A stretch of DNA of 64,000 nt, taken from the NCBI RefSeq assembly GCF_024228315.1, contig NZ_CP100454.1, positions 558,001 through 622,000 of the forward strand, written 5' to 3'. Made by a program: the position numbers and the translations under genes. Position 1 is the stretch's first letter. Every line of letters begins with the position of its first letter. This document shows positions 33,371 through 42,190 of this stretch, one piece after another. Below the pieces are notes generated by a model. The model made no database searches. It worked only from the letters and a program-made list of their open reading frames with translations, and was not told where the DNA came from. Source of the stretch: Halomarina pelagica (GTDB lineage Archaea > Halobacteriota > Halobacteria > Halobacteriales > Haloarculaceae).

Positions 33371-34306
33371 TCAGAACAGCCCGCCGAACACCTTCGGCGC
33401 GGTCTTCCGGAGGATGTTCACCCCGATGACGAACAGCATCCCGACGACCGCGCGGTTGAACCACGTCTCGTCGACGCCGATTTGGCGCAGGTAGGTGCCG
33501 AGAAAGAGGCCGACGAGCGTGACGACCGAGATCGCACAGCCGAGCCACAGCAGCGGCGGCGTCAGCAGGCCGACGGCGATCGACTGCACGATCTTCACCG
33601 TGAACACGAAGGTGAACACCATCGACATCCCCCCGATGTAGCGGTCGCGGTCGCGCTCGAACGTGTGGAGGTAGGCGGGCAGGAGCGGTCCGAGGTTCGC
33701 CGCGCCGAGGAGAAACCCTTCCACCAATCCGACGCCGCCGAGCGCGACGGGGTGGTGGGCCTCCTCGACCACGACGAAGTTCCGGAGCACCTGGTAGGCC
33801 ACGTAGGCGAGTATCAGGAGCGCGATGAGCAGCGGGACGAGCGGTCCCGTCCGGAACTCGGCGAGGAACGTGACGCCGACGACGGTGCCGGCGACCGCGA
33901 GGCCGATCAGCGGCCACTCGCGGCGCACGTAGTCGAGGCCGGTGTTCGTCTCGCCCACCTGGAAGACGTTGATCATCCACGGCGGGATGGCGAGGACGAC
34001 GACGGCCACGACGGGGTCCACGTCGATGACGGAGGCGAGCACCGGCGTCGCGATGAGTGCGTAGCCGAAGCCGATGGCACCCTTGACCGCCCCCGCGACG
34101 ATCGCGACGAGGAAGACGAGCGCGAGCGTCCCGGTCGTCACGTCCGCCGACAGCGTCGACGTGATCCGGTCCGCGCCGGGGTAGAGGACGACCGTCCCCG
34201 CGATGACGGCCGCCGTCGCGAGCGTCATCAGGACCTCGCGGTAGTGCAGCGAGCGCAGGTTCTCGAGGAACGATGCGGGATCGACGGTAGCGGAGTGGTT
34301 AGCCAT
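33371..34306 (-). CDS. TauE/SafE-family sulfite/organosulfonate exporter
   Basis: 311 residues with about eight hydrophobic segments in two repeated halves. The second segment GAVKGAIGFGYALIATPVLA and the matching one VEGFLLGAANLGPLLPAYL are the internal repeats of the TauE/SafE family (PF01925). Members export small anions such as sulfite or sulfoacetate; the substrate is not determined here. Its promoter would lie in 34307-34367 and the left copy of the 31-nt repeat sits 62 nt upstream of its start, so the repeat insertion may have altered its control. Confidence 0.86.
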   Translation of the reverse strand: MANHSATVDPASFLENLRSLHYREVLMTLATAAVIAGTVVLYPGADRITSTLSADVTTGTLALVFLVAIVAGAVKGAIGFGYALIATPVLASVIDVDPVVAVVVLAIPPWMINVFQVGETNTGLDYVRREWPLIGLAVAGTVVGVTFLAEFRTGPLVPLLIALLILAYVAYQVLRNFVVVEEAHHPVALGGVGLVEGFLLGAANLGPLLPAYLHTFERDRDRYIGGMSMVFTFVFTVKIVQSIAVGLLTPPLLWLGCAISVVTLVGLFLGTYLRQIGVDETWFNRAVVGMLFVIGVNILRKTAPKVFGGLF

Positions 34307-34367
34307 TGGTCTCGAAGAGAGCTGAGTACCGCCGCTAGATGGCTCTCGTAGATATACCCGTCAACAT

Positions 34368-34398
34368 CGGTAACGATGGCCGAGAGCTGTGACGCGGC
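34368..34398. repeat. 31-nt perfect direct repeat, left copy (flanks regulator-P450 cassette)
   Basis: Identical to 36698-36728; similarity continues rightward for about 12 further positions with scattered, mostly third-codon-position differences. The plus strand reads ATGGCCGAGAGCTGTGACGC within both copies (MAESCDAAS-A/G-DA). It lies 31 nt beyond the stop of the bat-type regulator. Confidence 0.9.
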
Positions 34399-34429
34399 TT
34401 CGGCCGACGCTGATTCGCCGCCGTGGCGT

Positions 34430-35089
34430 TCACCGTACGACGCGGGAGAGTATCGCCGACTCCGCCTTCCGGAGGTGGTTCGAGGCCGTACTCGCGGCGC
34501 ACCCGAGTTCGGCGGCCACGTCCGCAAGCGACGCGTGCCGCGGGACGGCGTAGTAACCCAGTTCGACCGCCGTCTCGACCGCCTCGTACTGCCGATCGGT
34601 CAACGGACCGGCGATCCTGGCGTGTCGCCGGTCGTACTCGCCGACCTCCTCGATCGTGACCTCGATCTCGCCGGGGATGTTCTCCACGAGCGTCCCGAGA
34701 TCGCCCTCCTGCCCGATGACGGTAAGCCGCATCGCGGCCTGCTCGTCGTAGACGATGGGGGGGACGACGACCAACTCCAGATCGCCGAACGCGCGTCGGA
34801 ACGAGACGTCCTCCTCGCGTGTCTCCTGACAGGCGAAGACGTACAGCGATTCGTCGTCGATTAGACCGATCCGGTGCCACCGGACCGATTCGACGCGCTC
34901 GATCGCCTCCCGGTACCGCTCGACGTCGGTCACCTCGACGTAGAACAGTTCGTACTCGATCGGTTCGCCCGGCTGCAGGTTCCAAGTCAACAGTTCCTCG
35001 TACCGGACGACGTCCTCGTAGCGGATGAACCGCTGCATCGGGTGCAACATCCAGTCGGGTTGGCGCAGGTAGAGGTCGCAGTACTTCAC
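34430..35089 (-). CDS. Bat-type HTH_10 transcriptional regulator
   Basis: 219 residues starting GTG (VKYCDLYLRQPDWMLHPMQRF). The N-terminal 150 residues form the beta-rich ligand-binding-like domain of haloarchaeal regulators related to bacterio-opsin activator; the C-terminal 60 are HTH_10 (LTDRQYEAVETAVELGYYAV, then SLADVAAELGCAASTASNHL). A further in-frame start at 35113 (TTG) is less likely. It is divergent from the P450 gene with 122 nt shared, so regulation of P450 by this protein is the simplest idea. Its 3' end borders the left direct repeat. Confidence 0.9.
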   Translation of the reverse strand: MKYCDLYLRQPDWMLHPMQRFIRYEDVVRYEELLTWNLQPGEPIEYELFYVEVTDVERYREAIERVESVRWHRIGLIDDESLYVFACQETREEDVSFRRAFGDLELVVVPPIVYDEQAAMRLTVIGQEGDLGTLVENIPGEIEVTIEEVGEYDRRHARIAGPLTDRQYEAVETAVELGYYAVPRHASLADVAAELGCAASTASNHLRKAESAILSRVVR

Positions 35090-35139
35090 GGTCGAATCCC
35101 CGGCACGCAACAACGTACCGACGTGTCCGATCAGACGAA

Positions 35140-35163
35140 GCTAGCGAACATAAAGGCGCTAGC
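35140..35163. promoter_or_regulatory. Inverted repeat around TATA-like element in regulator/P450 gap
   Basis: gctagc occurs at 35140-35145 and 35158-35163, an inverted pair enclosing cataaag (about 35150-35156). This is a plausible operator-promoter unit for the P450 (ATG at 35212) and/or the divergent regulator, with the regulator as the natural ligand. Confidence 0.4.
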
Positions 35164-35211
35164 CACGCCGACTGAATTCGTTTCTCGACTCGGTACGTAC
35201 CCCCGAGTGTC

Positions 35212-36597
35212 ATGACCGCTACGACCGAGGAGGCGTCCGCCACGGACGACTCGACGGAGGAGGCGGAGCTACCGCCGGGACCGGACGGCTGGCCGCTGCT
35301 GGGCAACACCCTGCAACTCGCCAGGGATCCGGTCGGGTTCTTCGATCGGATGGCGTCCTACGGCGACGTCGTCCGGTACGAGGTCGGCGGGCTACCGTTC
35401 ACGATGGTGTTACATCCGGCGTACGTCGAGCGGTTGCTGGTGACCGACTCGGACTCGGTCCGGAAGTTCCGGTTCGAGGAGTTCGGCGGCAACGAGTTCG
35501 CTCCCGACGGTGTGCTGTTCACCGAGGGCGAGCAGTGGCGCGCCCAGCGGACCGTGCTTCAGAACGCGTTCACGCTCGACCGGATCGAACGCTACGGGGG
35601 GACGATGGTCGACGTGGCCGCCGACCACGCCGCACGGTGGGGGGACGGGGAGGAACTCGCGGTCAACCGGCAGTTCTCCGACCTCACGGTGGACGTCCTC
35701 GCCCGGACGCTGTTCGATCTCGACGTCGACGGCCGGGGCGAGGCGATCACGTCGGTCGCCCGGGCGATCAACGAGCGGGGGGATCCGCGGACGCTCTCTA
35801 ACTTCTTCCTCCCGTCGTGGGTGCCGACGCCGAGCCAGCGCCGCTACGACCGCGCCATGGCCGCGTTCGAGGACATCGTCGACGAACTGATCGAGGAACG
35901 CCGGCGCGTCGGCGACCTCGAGGAGCGCGACGACCTGCTCTCGCTGCTGCTCGCCGCGGAGGAGCCGGACGGCTACCGCCACTCCGAGGGGGAACTGCGG
36001 GATCAACTGCTAACGTTCCTGTTCGCGGGCCACGAGACCACCTCGCTCACGCTCGCGTACACGACCCTCCTGTTGACGCGTCACCCCGACGTCCTCGAAC
36101 GCCTCCACGAGGAGTGGGACGAGGTCCTCGGCGACGACGATCCCTCGCCGACCGACGTCCCCGATCTGAACCTCACGGATCGCGTCCTCACGGAGTCACT
36201 GCGGCTGTACCCGCCGGCGTTCGCCGTCTTCCGCACCGCCGTCGAGGACATCGAGATCGGGGGGTACCTGATCCCCGAGGGAACGAACGTCACGCTCCCC
36301 CAGATCCGACTGCACCGGGACCCACGGTTCTACGACGACCCGGCGGCGTTCCGCCCGAATCGGTGGACCGGGGGCGTCGAGGCGGAACTGCCGGACTACG
36401 CGTACTTCCCGTTCGGCGGCGGACCCCGCCACTGCATCGGGATGCGGTTCGCCACGATGGAGTTGAAGCTCGTTCTCCCGACGCTGCTCCGGCGCGTCGA
36501 ATTCGAATTGCTGTCCGACCCCGATCCCGAACTGTCGCCCGGCGCGACGCTCCGACCCGCCGACGACGTACGGATGCGGGTCCGAGTCCGCGAGTAG
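35212..36597 (+). CDS. Cytochrome P450
   Basis: 461 residues, full length. I-helix oxygen-activation motif FAGHETTSL (about 270), K-helix ExxR in LTESLRLYPP (about 330), and heme loop FPFGGGPRHCIGMRF with the axial Cys (about 410) are intact. There is no N-terminal membrane anchor; the first 20 residues are acidic and followed by LPPGPDGWPLLGN, so the enzyme is soluble. It resembles CYP102/CYP4-like archaeal P450s by the PPGP and AGHETT patterns. Redox partners are not encoded nearby. Substrate unknown. It is flanked by a perfect direct repeat and paired with a divergent regulator, consistent with acquisition as a unit. Confidence 0.95.
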   Translation: MTATTEEASATDDSTEEAELPPGPDGWPLLGNTLQLARDPVGFFDRMASYGDVVRYEVGGLPFTMVLHPAYVERLLVTDSDSVRKFRFEEFGGNEFAPDGVLFTEGEQWRAQRTVLQNAFTLDRIERYGGTMVDVAADHAARWGDGEELAVNRQFSDLTVDVLARTLFDLDVDGRGEAITSVARAINERGDPRTLSNFFLPSWVPTPSQRRYDRAMAAFEDIVDELIEERRRVGDLEERDDLLSLLLAAEEPDGYRHSEGELRDQLLTFLFAGHETTSLTLAYTTLLLTRHPDVLERLHEEWDEVLGDDDPSPTDVPDLNLTDRVLTESLRLYPPAFAVFRTAVEDIEIGGYLIPEGTNVTLPQIRLHRDPRFYDDPAAFRPNRWTGGVEAELPDYAYFPFGGGPRHCIGMRFATMELKLVLPTLLRRVEFELLSDPDPELSPGATLRPADDVRMRVRVRE

Positions 36598-36697
36598 AAC
36601 GGTCGTCGCGCGACGATCCGCTGCCGGTTCCGCCCCGAGTGCCGGGATACGCGCGACGGTCGACGCGAGAACCCCGGTGGAGGGATCCGTCGACAAG

Positions 36698-36728
36698 CGG
36701 TAACGATGGCCGAGAGCTGTGACGCGGC
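36698..36728. repeat. 31-nt perfect direct repeat, right copy
   Basis: Second copy of 34368-34398, 2.33 kb to the right. It ends 1 nt before the stop codon (minus strand) of the zincin-like gene, and the extended similarity overlaps that gene's last codons. Confidence 0.9.
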
Positions 36729-36729
36729 G

Positions 36730-37683
36730 TCAGGCGACGCGGGTGAGCCACCGCGTCGGGTTACGCAGTTCGTCGTCGGTCGGGAGGTTCTCGGGGCGCT
36801 CCCAGACGAGGTTCGCGGTTCGGAGATCGCGGGCGTCGACGACGGCCTCGAAGAAGTCCTTGCCGCGCTCGTACTGGCGGCGCTTGCGCCCCAGGCCGAG
36901 CAGTCGGCGGATCAGCTGGGCGATCGGCCCCCCGCCGCGACGGCGGGCGTCGAGCTTCCGCCGGAGGTCCTCGTACTCCTCGTCGAAGGTCCGGTCCATC
37001 AGGAGTTCGGCGTACCCCTCCACGGCGGTCATCGTGGTGTCGATGGCGAGGAAGTCGTCGCGGTTGAAGCGCGCGGCCGAGAGGTCCCGGAGCGTCGTCT
37101 CGATGAGGTCCTCAAGGTGGTCGGTGAGCCACGGCGCGGCCCCGAACTCGGCGGCGTGGGAGACCTCGTGGAAGGCGATCCACCGGCGGAAGCGGTCCTC
37201 GTCGGCGTCGAGCTGGCGGGAGACGCGCCGGATGTTCGGGTGGACGAAGTACAGCGAGTGGTCGTTCGCCGCCCCCGGGGAGAGCAGCCGCGGGTCGTAC
37301 TGCCCGAGGACGTTGTTCGCGAGGAAGCCGACGGCGAAGGCCATCGATCCCGTGTTGAGCGACCGCGCGATCCCGGGCATGAGCCCCACCTCGGGTTCGA
37401 GCAGGTCGAGGATGCGCTCGAAGGTGACGACGTTCGCGTCGATCCAGTGGTGGCGGTTCTGGATCTCGACCGTCTCCGGGAGGTCGAAGTCGACGCCCGC
37501 GACCGACCTGATTTGATCGCGCGCCGCCCGGACGTCCGCGGCGTACGCCCGCTCGTCGGCGGGCGTGAGATCGAGCGTCCCCGGCGCGGTGACCGCCTTC
37601 GCGGCGTCGCCGACCGCGACCCAGTCGACGGGCCCCTCACCGGATGCGTCCGTCACCGCCCGGACCGCGCGATAGAAATTCAT
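36730..37683 (-). CDS. Zincin-like metalloprotease-family protein (F420-associated, DUF2342-like)
   Basis: 317 residues. The metal-binding helix HEVSHAAEF (about residue 172) keeps HExxH, and a downstream Glu in AVEGYAELLMDRTF is the probable third ligand, giving a zincin site. Homologues are known as coenzyme F420 biosynthesis-associated or DUF2342 zinc-dependent proteins; proteolysis has not been shown for them. The protein is soluble with no signal peptide. The end of the gene is inside the extended similarity of the right direct repeat, so its last codons may have been altered by the recombination. Confidence 0.85.
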   Translation of the reverse strand: MNFYRAVRAVTDASGEGPVDWVAVGDAAKAVTAPGTLDLTPADERAYAADVRAARDQIRSVAGVDFDLPETVEIQNRHHWIDANVVTFERILDLLEPEVGLMPGIARSLNTGSMAFAVGFLANNVLGQYDPRLLSPGAANDHSLYFVHPNIRRVSRQLDADEDRFRRWIAFHEVSHAAEFGAAPWLTDHLEDLIETTLRDLSAARFNRDDFLAIDTTMTAVEGYAELLMDRTFDEEYEDLRRKLDARRRGGGPIAQLIRRLLGLGRKRRQYERGKDFFEAVVDARDLRTANLVWERPENLPTDDELRNPTRWLTRVA

Positions 37684-37719
37684 ACCGGGGAGAGGCGGGT
37701 ACGGGCAAAAGGCCTTCCG

Positions 37720-38184
37720 CTACTCCGATTCCTCGATCGGGGTCTCGGACGGTCCCTCCACGTCGACCCGGTAGTCCTCGTACGCCTCGCCCTCCTCGTC
37801 GCCGCCGCGGAGCTTCACGACCGCCGCCGTCCCGATCAGGAAGGCGAGGCCGACGACGGCCGCCACGGCGCGCTTGCGATTCGACCGGTCCGCCTCCGTC
37901 TCGAACGTGTCGGGGTCGAACTCGGCCGGTTCGCCGCCGGCCTCGTCGTCGGCCTCCCCCTCGTCATCCTCTCCGCCCCGCCCGCGAAGCTTCCTGACGG
38001 CGAGGAGCCCGCCGACGGCCGTCAGGAGCGCGACGACGAGGCCGACGACCGCGAGGAGCTTTCCGCGTCCGCCGCCGCTCTCGCCCTCGCGCTCCTCCCG
38101 CTCGCCGCCCTCGTACTGCCGCGAGAAGGGGGCGTTGAACCTCGAACCGCTCAGGTCGACCTTGAACACGGTGATGTCGGGCAT
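37720..38184 (-). CDS. Two-TM hypothetical membrane protein with acidic linker
   Basis: 154 residues. N-terminal soluble part (MPDITVFKVDLSGSRFN), first hydrophobic helix about 43-63 (LLAVVGLVVALLTAVGGLLA), acidic glycine-rich linker about 70-105, second helix about 108-125 (AVAAVVGLAFLIGTAAVV) and an acidic C-terminus. No family recognised. The second helix and short basic clusters beside each helix are in topogenic order. It is separated by 36 nt from the end of the zincin gene. Confidence 0.7.
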   Translation of the reverse strand: MPDITVFKVDLSGSRFNAPFSRQYEGGEREEREGESGGGRGKLLAVVGLVVALLTAVGGLLAVRKLRGRGGEDDEGEADDEAGGEPAEFDPDTFETEADRSNRKRAVAAVVGLAFLIGTAAVVKLRGGDEEGEAYEDYRVDVEGPSETPIEESE

Positions 38185-38298
38185 GGGTTCACAATCGGGA
38201 CGCGGGGATTTAGCGTTTGGCAGGCGGTGGGGATCGGGCGTCGTCGCCGCCCCCGACCATCGAGACGTTGATGCGTCCGGCAGTAGACGGTAACGCGC

Positions 38299-39360
38299 AT
38301 GGACGGACCGCAGCGCGAGTTCCTCGACGACCTCCTCTCGACGCACAGCCCCGCGGGGTTCGAGTCGCCCGCGCTCCGCGCGTGGGTGGACTACGTCTCC
38401 GAGTTCGCCGACGACGTGAGCGTCGACGCCTACGGGAACGCCGTCGCCACCTGCGAGGGCGGTAGCGAGAGCGACCGATCGATCGCCTTCGGCGGCCACG
38501 CCGACGAGATCGGTCTGATGATACGGGACATCGACGACGACGGCTTCCTCGCGCTGACGCGCGTCGGCGGGGCCGACAGGACCGTCGTGCGCGGCCAGCA
38601 CGTCGTCGTTCACGCCGACGAGCCGATCCCGGGCGTCGTGGGGGGGACGGCGATCCACCTGCGCGACCGCGACGACGACGCGGTCCCCGAGATCCGCGAG
38701 AGCTACGTCGACATCGGCGTCGGCTCGCGGGAGGAAGCGGAGGAACTCGTCGAGGTGGGCGATCCGATCACGATCGTCGGGCGCGTCGAGGCGTTGCAGG
38801 GGACGCGCCTCGCGGCGCGCGGGATGGACAACCGCGTCGGGATCTGGGCGGCGGCCGAGGGGTTGCGCCGGGCCGCGGCGCGCGACGCCGAGGTCACCGT
38901 CCACGCCGTCGCCACGGTGCAGGAGGAACTCGGCGCGAACGGCGCGCGCATGGTCGGCTTCGACCTCGCGCCGGACGCGTTCGTCGCGGTGGACGTCACC
39001 CACGCGACCGACGCGCCGAAGACGCCCTCGGAGAGAGTGTCGACCGTGAAGCTCGGCGAGGGACCGGTCGTCGTCCGCGGCAGCGCGAACCACCCGGGGC
39101 TCGTGGCGGGCGTCCGCTCGGTCGCGGCGGCGGAGGGGATCGACGTGCAGCTGGAGGCGGCGGGGAGTGCCACCGGCACGGACGCCGACGCCGTCTTCGT
39201 CTCGCGCGGCGGGATCCCCTCGGCGAACGTCGGGCTGCCCAACCGCTACATGCACACGCCCGTCGAGGTGATCGACACCGACGACCTCGACGCGCTCGCG
39301 GAACTGCTCGGCGCGGTCGGCGCGAGCGCGGCGGGGTTCGACCTGACGGCCGGGCTCTGA
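38299..39360 (+). CDS. M42-family metallo-aminopeptidase
   Basis: 353 residues. Metal ligands: His in FGGHADEIGLMI (about 67), bridging Asp in RGMDNRVGIWA, catalytic Glu pair in TVQEELGANGA, Asp in VDVTHATDAP and His in NRYMHTPVEVI. This is the full di-zinc set of M42 (tetrahedral aminopeptidase/endoglucanase M) enzymes, dodecameric cytoplasmic peptidases that trim peptides from proteasome digestion. Nothing truncated. It is divergent from the small membrane protein upstream. Confidence 0.93.
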   Translation: MDGPQREFLDDLLSTHSPAGFESPALRAWVDYVSEFADDVSVDAYGNAVATCEGGSESDRSIAFGGHADEIGLMIRDIDDDGFLALTRVGGADRTVVRGQHVVVHADEPIPGVVGGTAIHLRDRDDDAVPEIRESYVDIGVGSREEAEELVEVGDPITIVGRVEALQGTRLAARGMDNRVGIWAAAEGLRRAAARDAEVTVHAVATVQEELGANGARMVGFDLAPDAFVAVDVTHATDAPKTPSERVSTVKLGEGPVVVRGSANHPGLVAGVRSVAAAEGIDVQLEAAGSATGTDADAVFVSRGGIPSANVGLPNRYMHTPVEVIDTDDLDALAELLGAVGASAAGFDLTAGL

Positions 39361-39439
39361 CCGGCATCGTGCTCCCCAAAACGACCCTACACTGGTAGGT
39401 GCAAGCGTTTTCGAACCTGTACAGAGACGTACCGGTTAC

Positions 39440-40591
39440 ATGGCAGACAATCACAAACGCGAAACCGACGTCGGGCGTTCCGCTGCGGCGTCGCTCACCC
39501 GCCGCGGGTTCGTCGCCGCGGGGACGGCGGCGGGCGCGGGCCTCCTCGCGGGGTGTACGGGCGGGGGGGACGGATCGGGGAACGGACAGCCGTCGGGTGG
39601 TAACGATTCCTCGGGGGACGGCGGTGGCGACGGTGGCGGCGGTGGGGGCGGGGGGTCGTTCTCGGCGGAAGTGACGGTCACCCACTGGCCGATCCTGCTG
39701 TACGCGCCGCCGTACCAGATGGCGATGGAGAACGGGTACTTCGAGGAGGAGGGACTCGAGATCACGAGCGTCGTCGGCTCCAGCGGCGGGGGGACGACCG
39801 TCAGAAACGTCGTCACCGGCGGTCTCCCGTTCGGCGAGGTGGCGACGCCGGCCGCGGTCAAGGCGTACTACGCCGGCGCGCCGCTGAAGATCGTCGCGGG
39901 GACGACGAACACGCCGGGGACGATCAACTGGGTCGCACCGAAGGGGTCCGACGTGACGTCGATCGCCGACCTGAAGGGGAAGACCGTCGGGTTCACCAGC
40001 GCGGGATCGGTCACGCAGAACACCTCGGCGCTCGCGGTGAAGTACGCCGAGGGGATCGACCCCGACGAGGTCGAGTTCAAGGCGATGGGGGGTGTCAGCG
40101 AGGGGTTGACGGCCGTGAGCGAAGGTTCGATCGCGGCGGCCGCGAACCTCGATCCGATCTTCTCCAAGCAACAGCAGGAGGACAGCTGGCAGGTCGTCTT
40201 CTGGGCGAAGGACTACATCTCGACGTTCCAGCAGACCTGCGTCATCGCGGGACCGGACATCATGGAGGAACGTCCCGACGCGATCCGGGGGTTCCTCAGG
40301 GCGCGAGCGCGCGGCGTCGAGTTCATCAGGGAGAACCCGAAGGAGGCGGCCGAGATCTTCGCCTCCTACAACGACGGCTACGACGTATCGGTGATGCGGA
40401 AGTCGTTCGAGAACGTCGAGCCGGAGAACTACTACACGACCAACGAGTTCAGCGTCGAGGGGTTACAGCGCATCGAGGAGGGCATGCGGAACATCGGCCT
40501 CATCGACCGGGAAGTCGAGTGGACGAAGATCGCAACCCAGGAGTTCCTGCCCGAGGAGAAACGCGTCGACCTCTCGAAGGCCGAAGGATGA
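39440..40591 (+). CDS. ABC transporter substrate-binding lipoprotein (NitT/TauT/SsuA-like)
   Basis: 383 residues. Tat-type signal with twin Arg (LTRRGFVAAGTAAG) and lipobox AGC (GLLAGCTGG), a glycine/serine-rich linker (about 37-75), then the NMT1/THI5-like binding fold (VTHWPILLYAPPYQMAMENG, EEGLEITSVVGSSGGGT). Membrane-anchored binding proteins of this family deliver nitrate, taurine, sulfonates, or pyrimidine/hydantoin-like compounds. It is the first gene of a four-gene operon; the ATPase start overlaps its stop (ATGA). The operon converges with hyuAB and an amidohydrolase, suggesting a hydantoin- or ureide-type ligand. Confidence 0.92.
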   Translation: MADNHKRETDVGRSAAASLTRRGFVAAGTAAGAGLLAGCTGGGDGSGNGQPSGGNDSSGDGGGDGGGGGGGGSFSAEVTVTHWPILLYAPPYQMAMENGYFEEEGLEITSVVGSSGGGTTVRNVVTGGLPFGEVATPAAVKAYYAGAPLKIVAGTTNTPGTINWVAPKGSDVTSIADLKGKTVGFTSAGSVTQNTSALAVKYAEGIDPDEVEFKAMGGVSEGLTAVSEGSIAAAANLDPIFSKQQQEDSWQVVFWAKDYISTFQQTCVIAGPDIMEERPDAIRGFLRARARGVEFIRENPKEAAEIFASYNDGYDVSVMRKSFENVEPENYYTTNEFSVEGLQRIEEGMRNIGLIDREVEWTKIATQEFLPEEKRVDLSKAEG

Positions 40592-41388
40592 CGCTCGAAG
40601 TCGACGCCGTGACGAAGACCTACGGACTGGGAGACGAACGGACGAGCACCATCACCGCGCTCGACGGCATCGATCTCACGGTCGCCGAGGGGGAGTTCGT
40701 CTCGATCATCGGGCCGACCGGTTGCGGCAAGAGCACGCTGTTCGAGATCATCGGCGGCCTCGTCGAACCGACCGACGGCGAGGTCCGACTCCAGGGCGAT
40801 CCGATCGCCGGTCCCGACCCGCGGATCGGGATGGTGTTTCAGGACCACAGCACGTTCCCGTGGCTCTCCGTGCGAGAGAACGTCGAGTTCGGACTCCGGA
40901 TGAACGGCGTCGCGAAGTCCGAGTACCGAGCGCGCGCCGAGGAGATGCTCGACCTCGTGGGCCTGTCCGGGTTCGAGGACGCCCGCCCCGGCGAACTCTC
41001 CGGCGGAATGAACCAGCGCGTCGCCATCGCCCGGACCCTGGTGATGGGACCGGAACTCATCCTCATGGACGAACCGTTCGGCGCGCTCGACGAACAGACC
41101 CGCCTCATCCTCGGCGGGGAGTTGCTTCGCATCTGGCGCGAGACCGGCGCGACCATCCTCTTCGTCACGCACAACATCAACGAGGCCGTCCAGCTCTCGG
41201 ACCGGATCGCGGTGATGAGCGCTCGCCCCGGCCGGTTCAAGACGGTCGTCGAAAACGCCCTCCCGCGGCCCCGGGACGACGACGCGATGGGAACGGAGGC
41301 GTTCAACGAGATCGTCCGGAAACTCTGGGGTGAGCTGAAGGAGGAGAGCCGACGCGGGATGGAACAGACGGCTCGCGTCGAGGGGTGA
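40588..41388 (+). CDS. ABC transporter ATP-binding protein (NitT/TauT/SsuB-like)
   Basis: 266 residues. Walker A GPTGCGKST, Q-loop FQDHST, signature LSGGMNQR, Walker B LILMDEPFGALD and switch His in FVTHNINEA are complete. The start at 40588 overlaps the binding-protein stop by 4 nt. Powers import through the two permeases encoded downstream. Nucleotide-binding subunit at the inner membrane face. Confidence 0.96.
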   Translation: MTLEVDAVTKTYGLGDERTSTITALDGIDLTVAEGEFVSIIGPTGCGKSTLFEIIGGLVEPTDGEVRLQGDPIAGPDPRIGMVFQDHSTFPWLSVRENVEFGLRMNGVAKSEYRARAEEMLDLVGLSGFEDARPGELSGGMNQRVAIARTLVMGPELILMDEPFGALDEQTRLILGGELLRIWRETGATILFVTHNINEAVQLSDRIAVMSARPGRFKTVVENALPRPRDDDAMGTEAFNEIVRKLWGELKEESRRGMEQTARVEG

Positions 41389-41392
41389 GTAG

Positions 41393-42190
41393 ATGAGCAC
41401 CGTATCCACGCGCCTCCCTGTCGTCGGGGGACTGACGCGCGGTCAGCGCGTCAGGGTGGCGCAGACGCTCCTCGTCGGCTCGCTCCTCGCGACCGTCGAG
41501 TTCGCGCCTCGCCTCGGGCTGATCGGCCCGACGACGCTCATCCCCCTCTCGGAGATGGTCGGCGAACTCGTTCGACTGCTCGTCTCGGGCGAGTTGACCC
41601 CGCACATCGTCCAGACGTTCTCGGCGGTGTTCGGCGCGTTCGCGCTCGCGGCCGTCACCGGCCTCCCGGCCGGCGTGGTCCTCTGGCGCGTCGATCGCCT
41701 CAAGCGGGTGCTCGATCCCTACCTGCTGATCTATTACGCGGTCCCGTTCTTCGCGTTCTATCCCCTGCTCATCTCCGTGATGGGACTCGGCATCCTCCCG
41801 ATTCTCACCATCGCCTGGGGGTTCAGCGTCGTCATCATGGTGACGAACACGGCCTCTGGACTGGCCGAGATCCCGGAGGTGTACGTGCAGGCGGGCCGCG
41901 ACATGAACCTCACCGACTGGCAACTGCTCAGATACGTCTACCTGCCGGCGTCGGTGCCGTACGTGTTCACCGGGCTGAAGCTCGGGTTCATCTACGCGCT
42001 GATCGGGACGATCGCGAGCGAGTTTATCCTCGCCGAGAGCGGACTCGGGTGGCTCATCTCCTACGACTACAACAACTTCGACGTTCGGGGGATGTACGCC
42101 GCGATGCTGCTGGTCGTCCTGCTCGCGCTGGCCGTGAACGCGACGCTGACCGCCGTCGAGCGCCGCCTCTACCGGAGGGTTCGGCGATGA
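41393..42190 (+). CDS. ABC transporter permease 1 (BPD_transp_1)
   Basis: 265 residues with about six hydrophobic helices. The EAA-like cytoplasmic loop is QAGRDMNLTDWQLLRYVYLP (about 165-184), which contacts the ATPase. Four-nt gap after the ATPase stop, 4-nt overlap with the second permease (ATGA), so cotranslated. Together the two permeases make a heterodimeric channel, rather than the homodimer usual for SsuC/TauC. Confidence 0.92.
   Translation: MSTVSTRLPVVGGLTRGQRVRVAQTLLVGSLLATVEFAPRLGLIGPTTLIPLSEMVGELVRLLVSGELTPHIVQTFSAVFGAFALAAVTGLPAGVVLWRVDRLKRVLDPYLLIYYAVPFFAFYPLLISVMGLGILPILTIAWGFSVVIMVTNTASGLAEIPEVYVQAGRDMNLTDWQLLRYVYLPASVPYVFTGLKLGFIYALIGTIASEFILAESGLGWLISYDYNNFDVRGMYAAMLLVVLLALAVNATLTAVERRLYRRVRR

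Noticed and set aside
36706-38271. Plus-strand ORF beginning MAESCDAAS, and its partner at 34376
   Set aside because: Both are antisense to genuine genes and diverge after the shared start; only the repeated 5' piece looks non-random and it is reported as a repeat.
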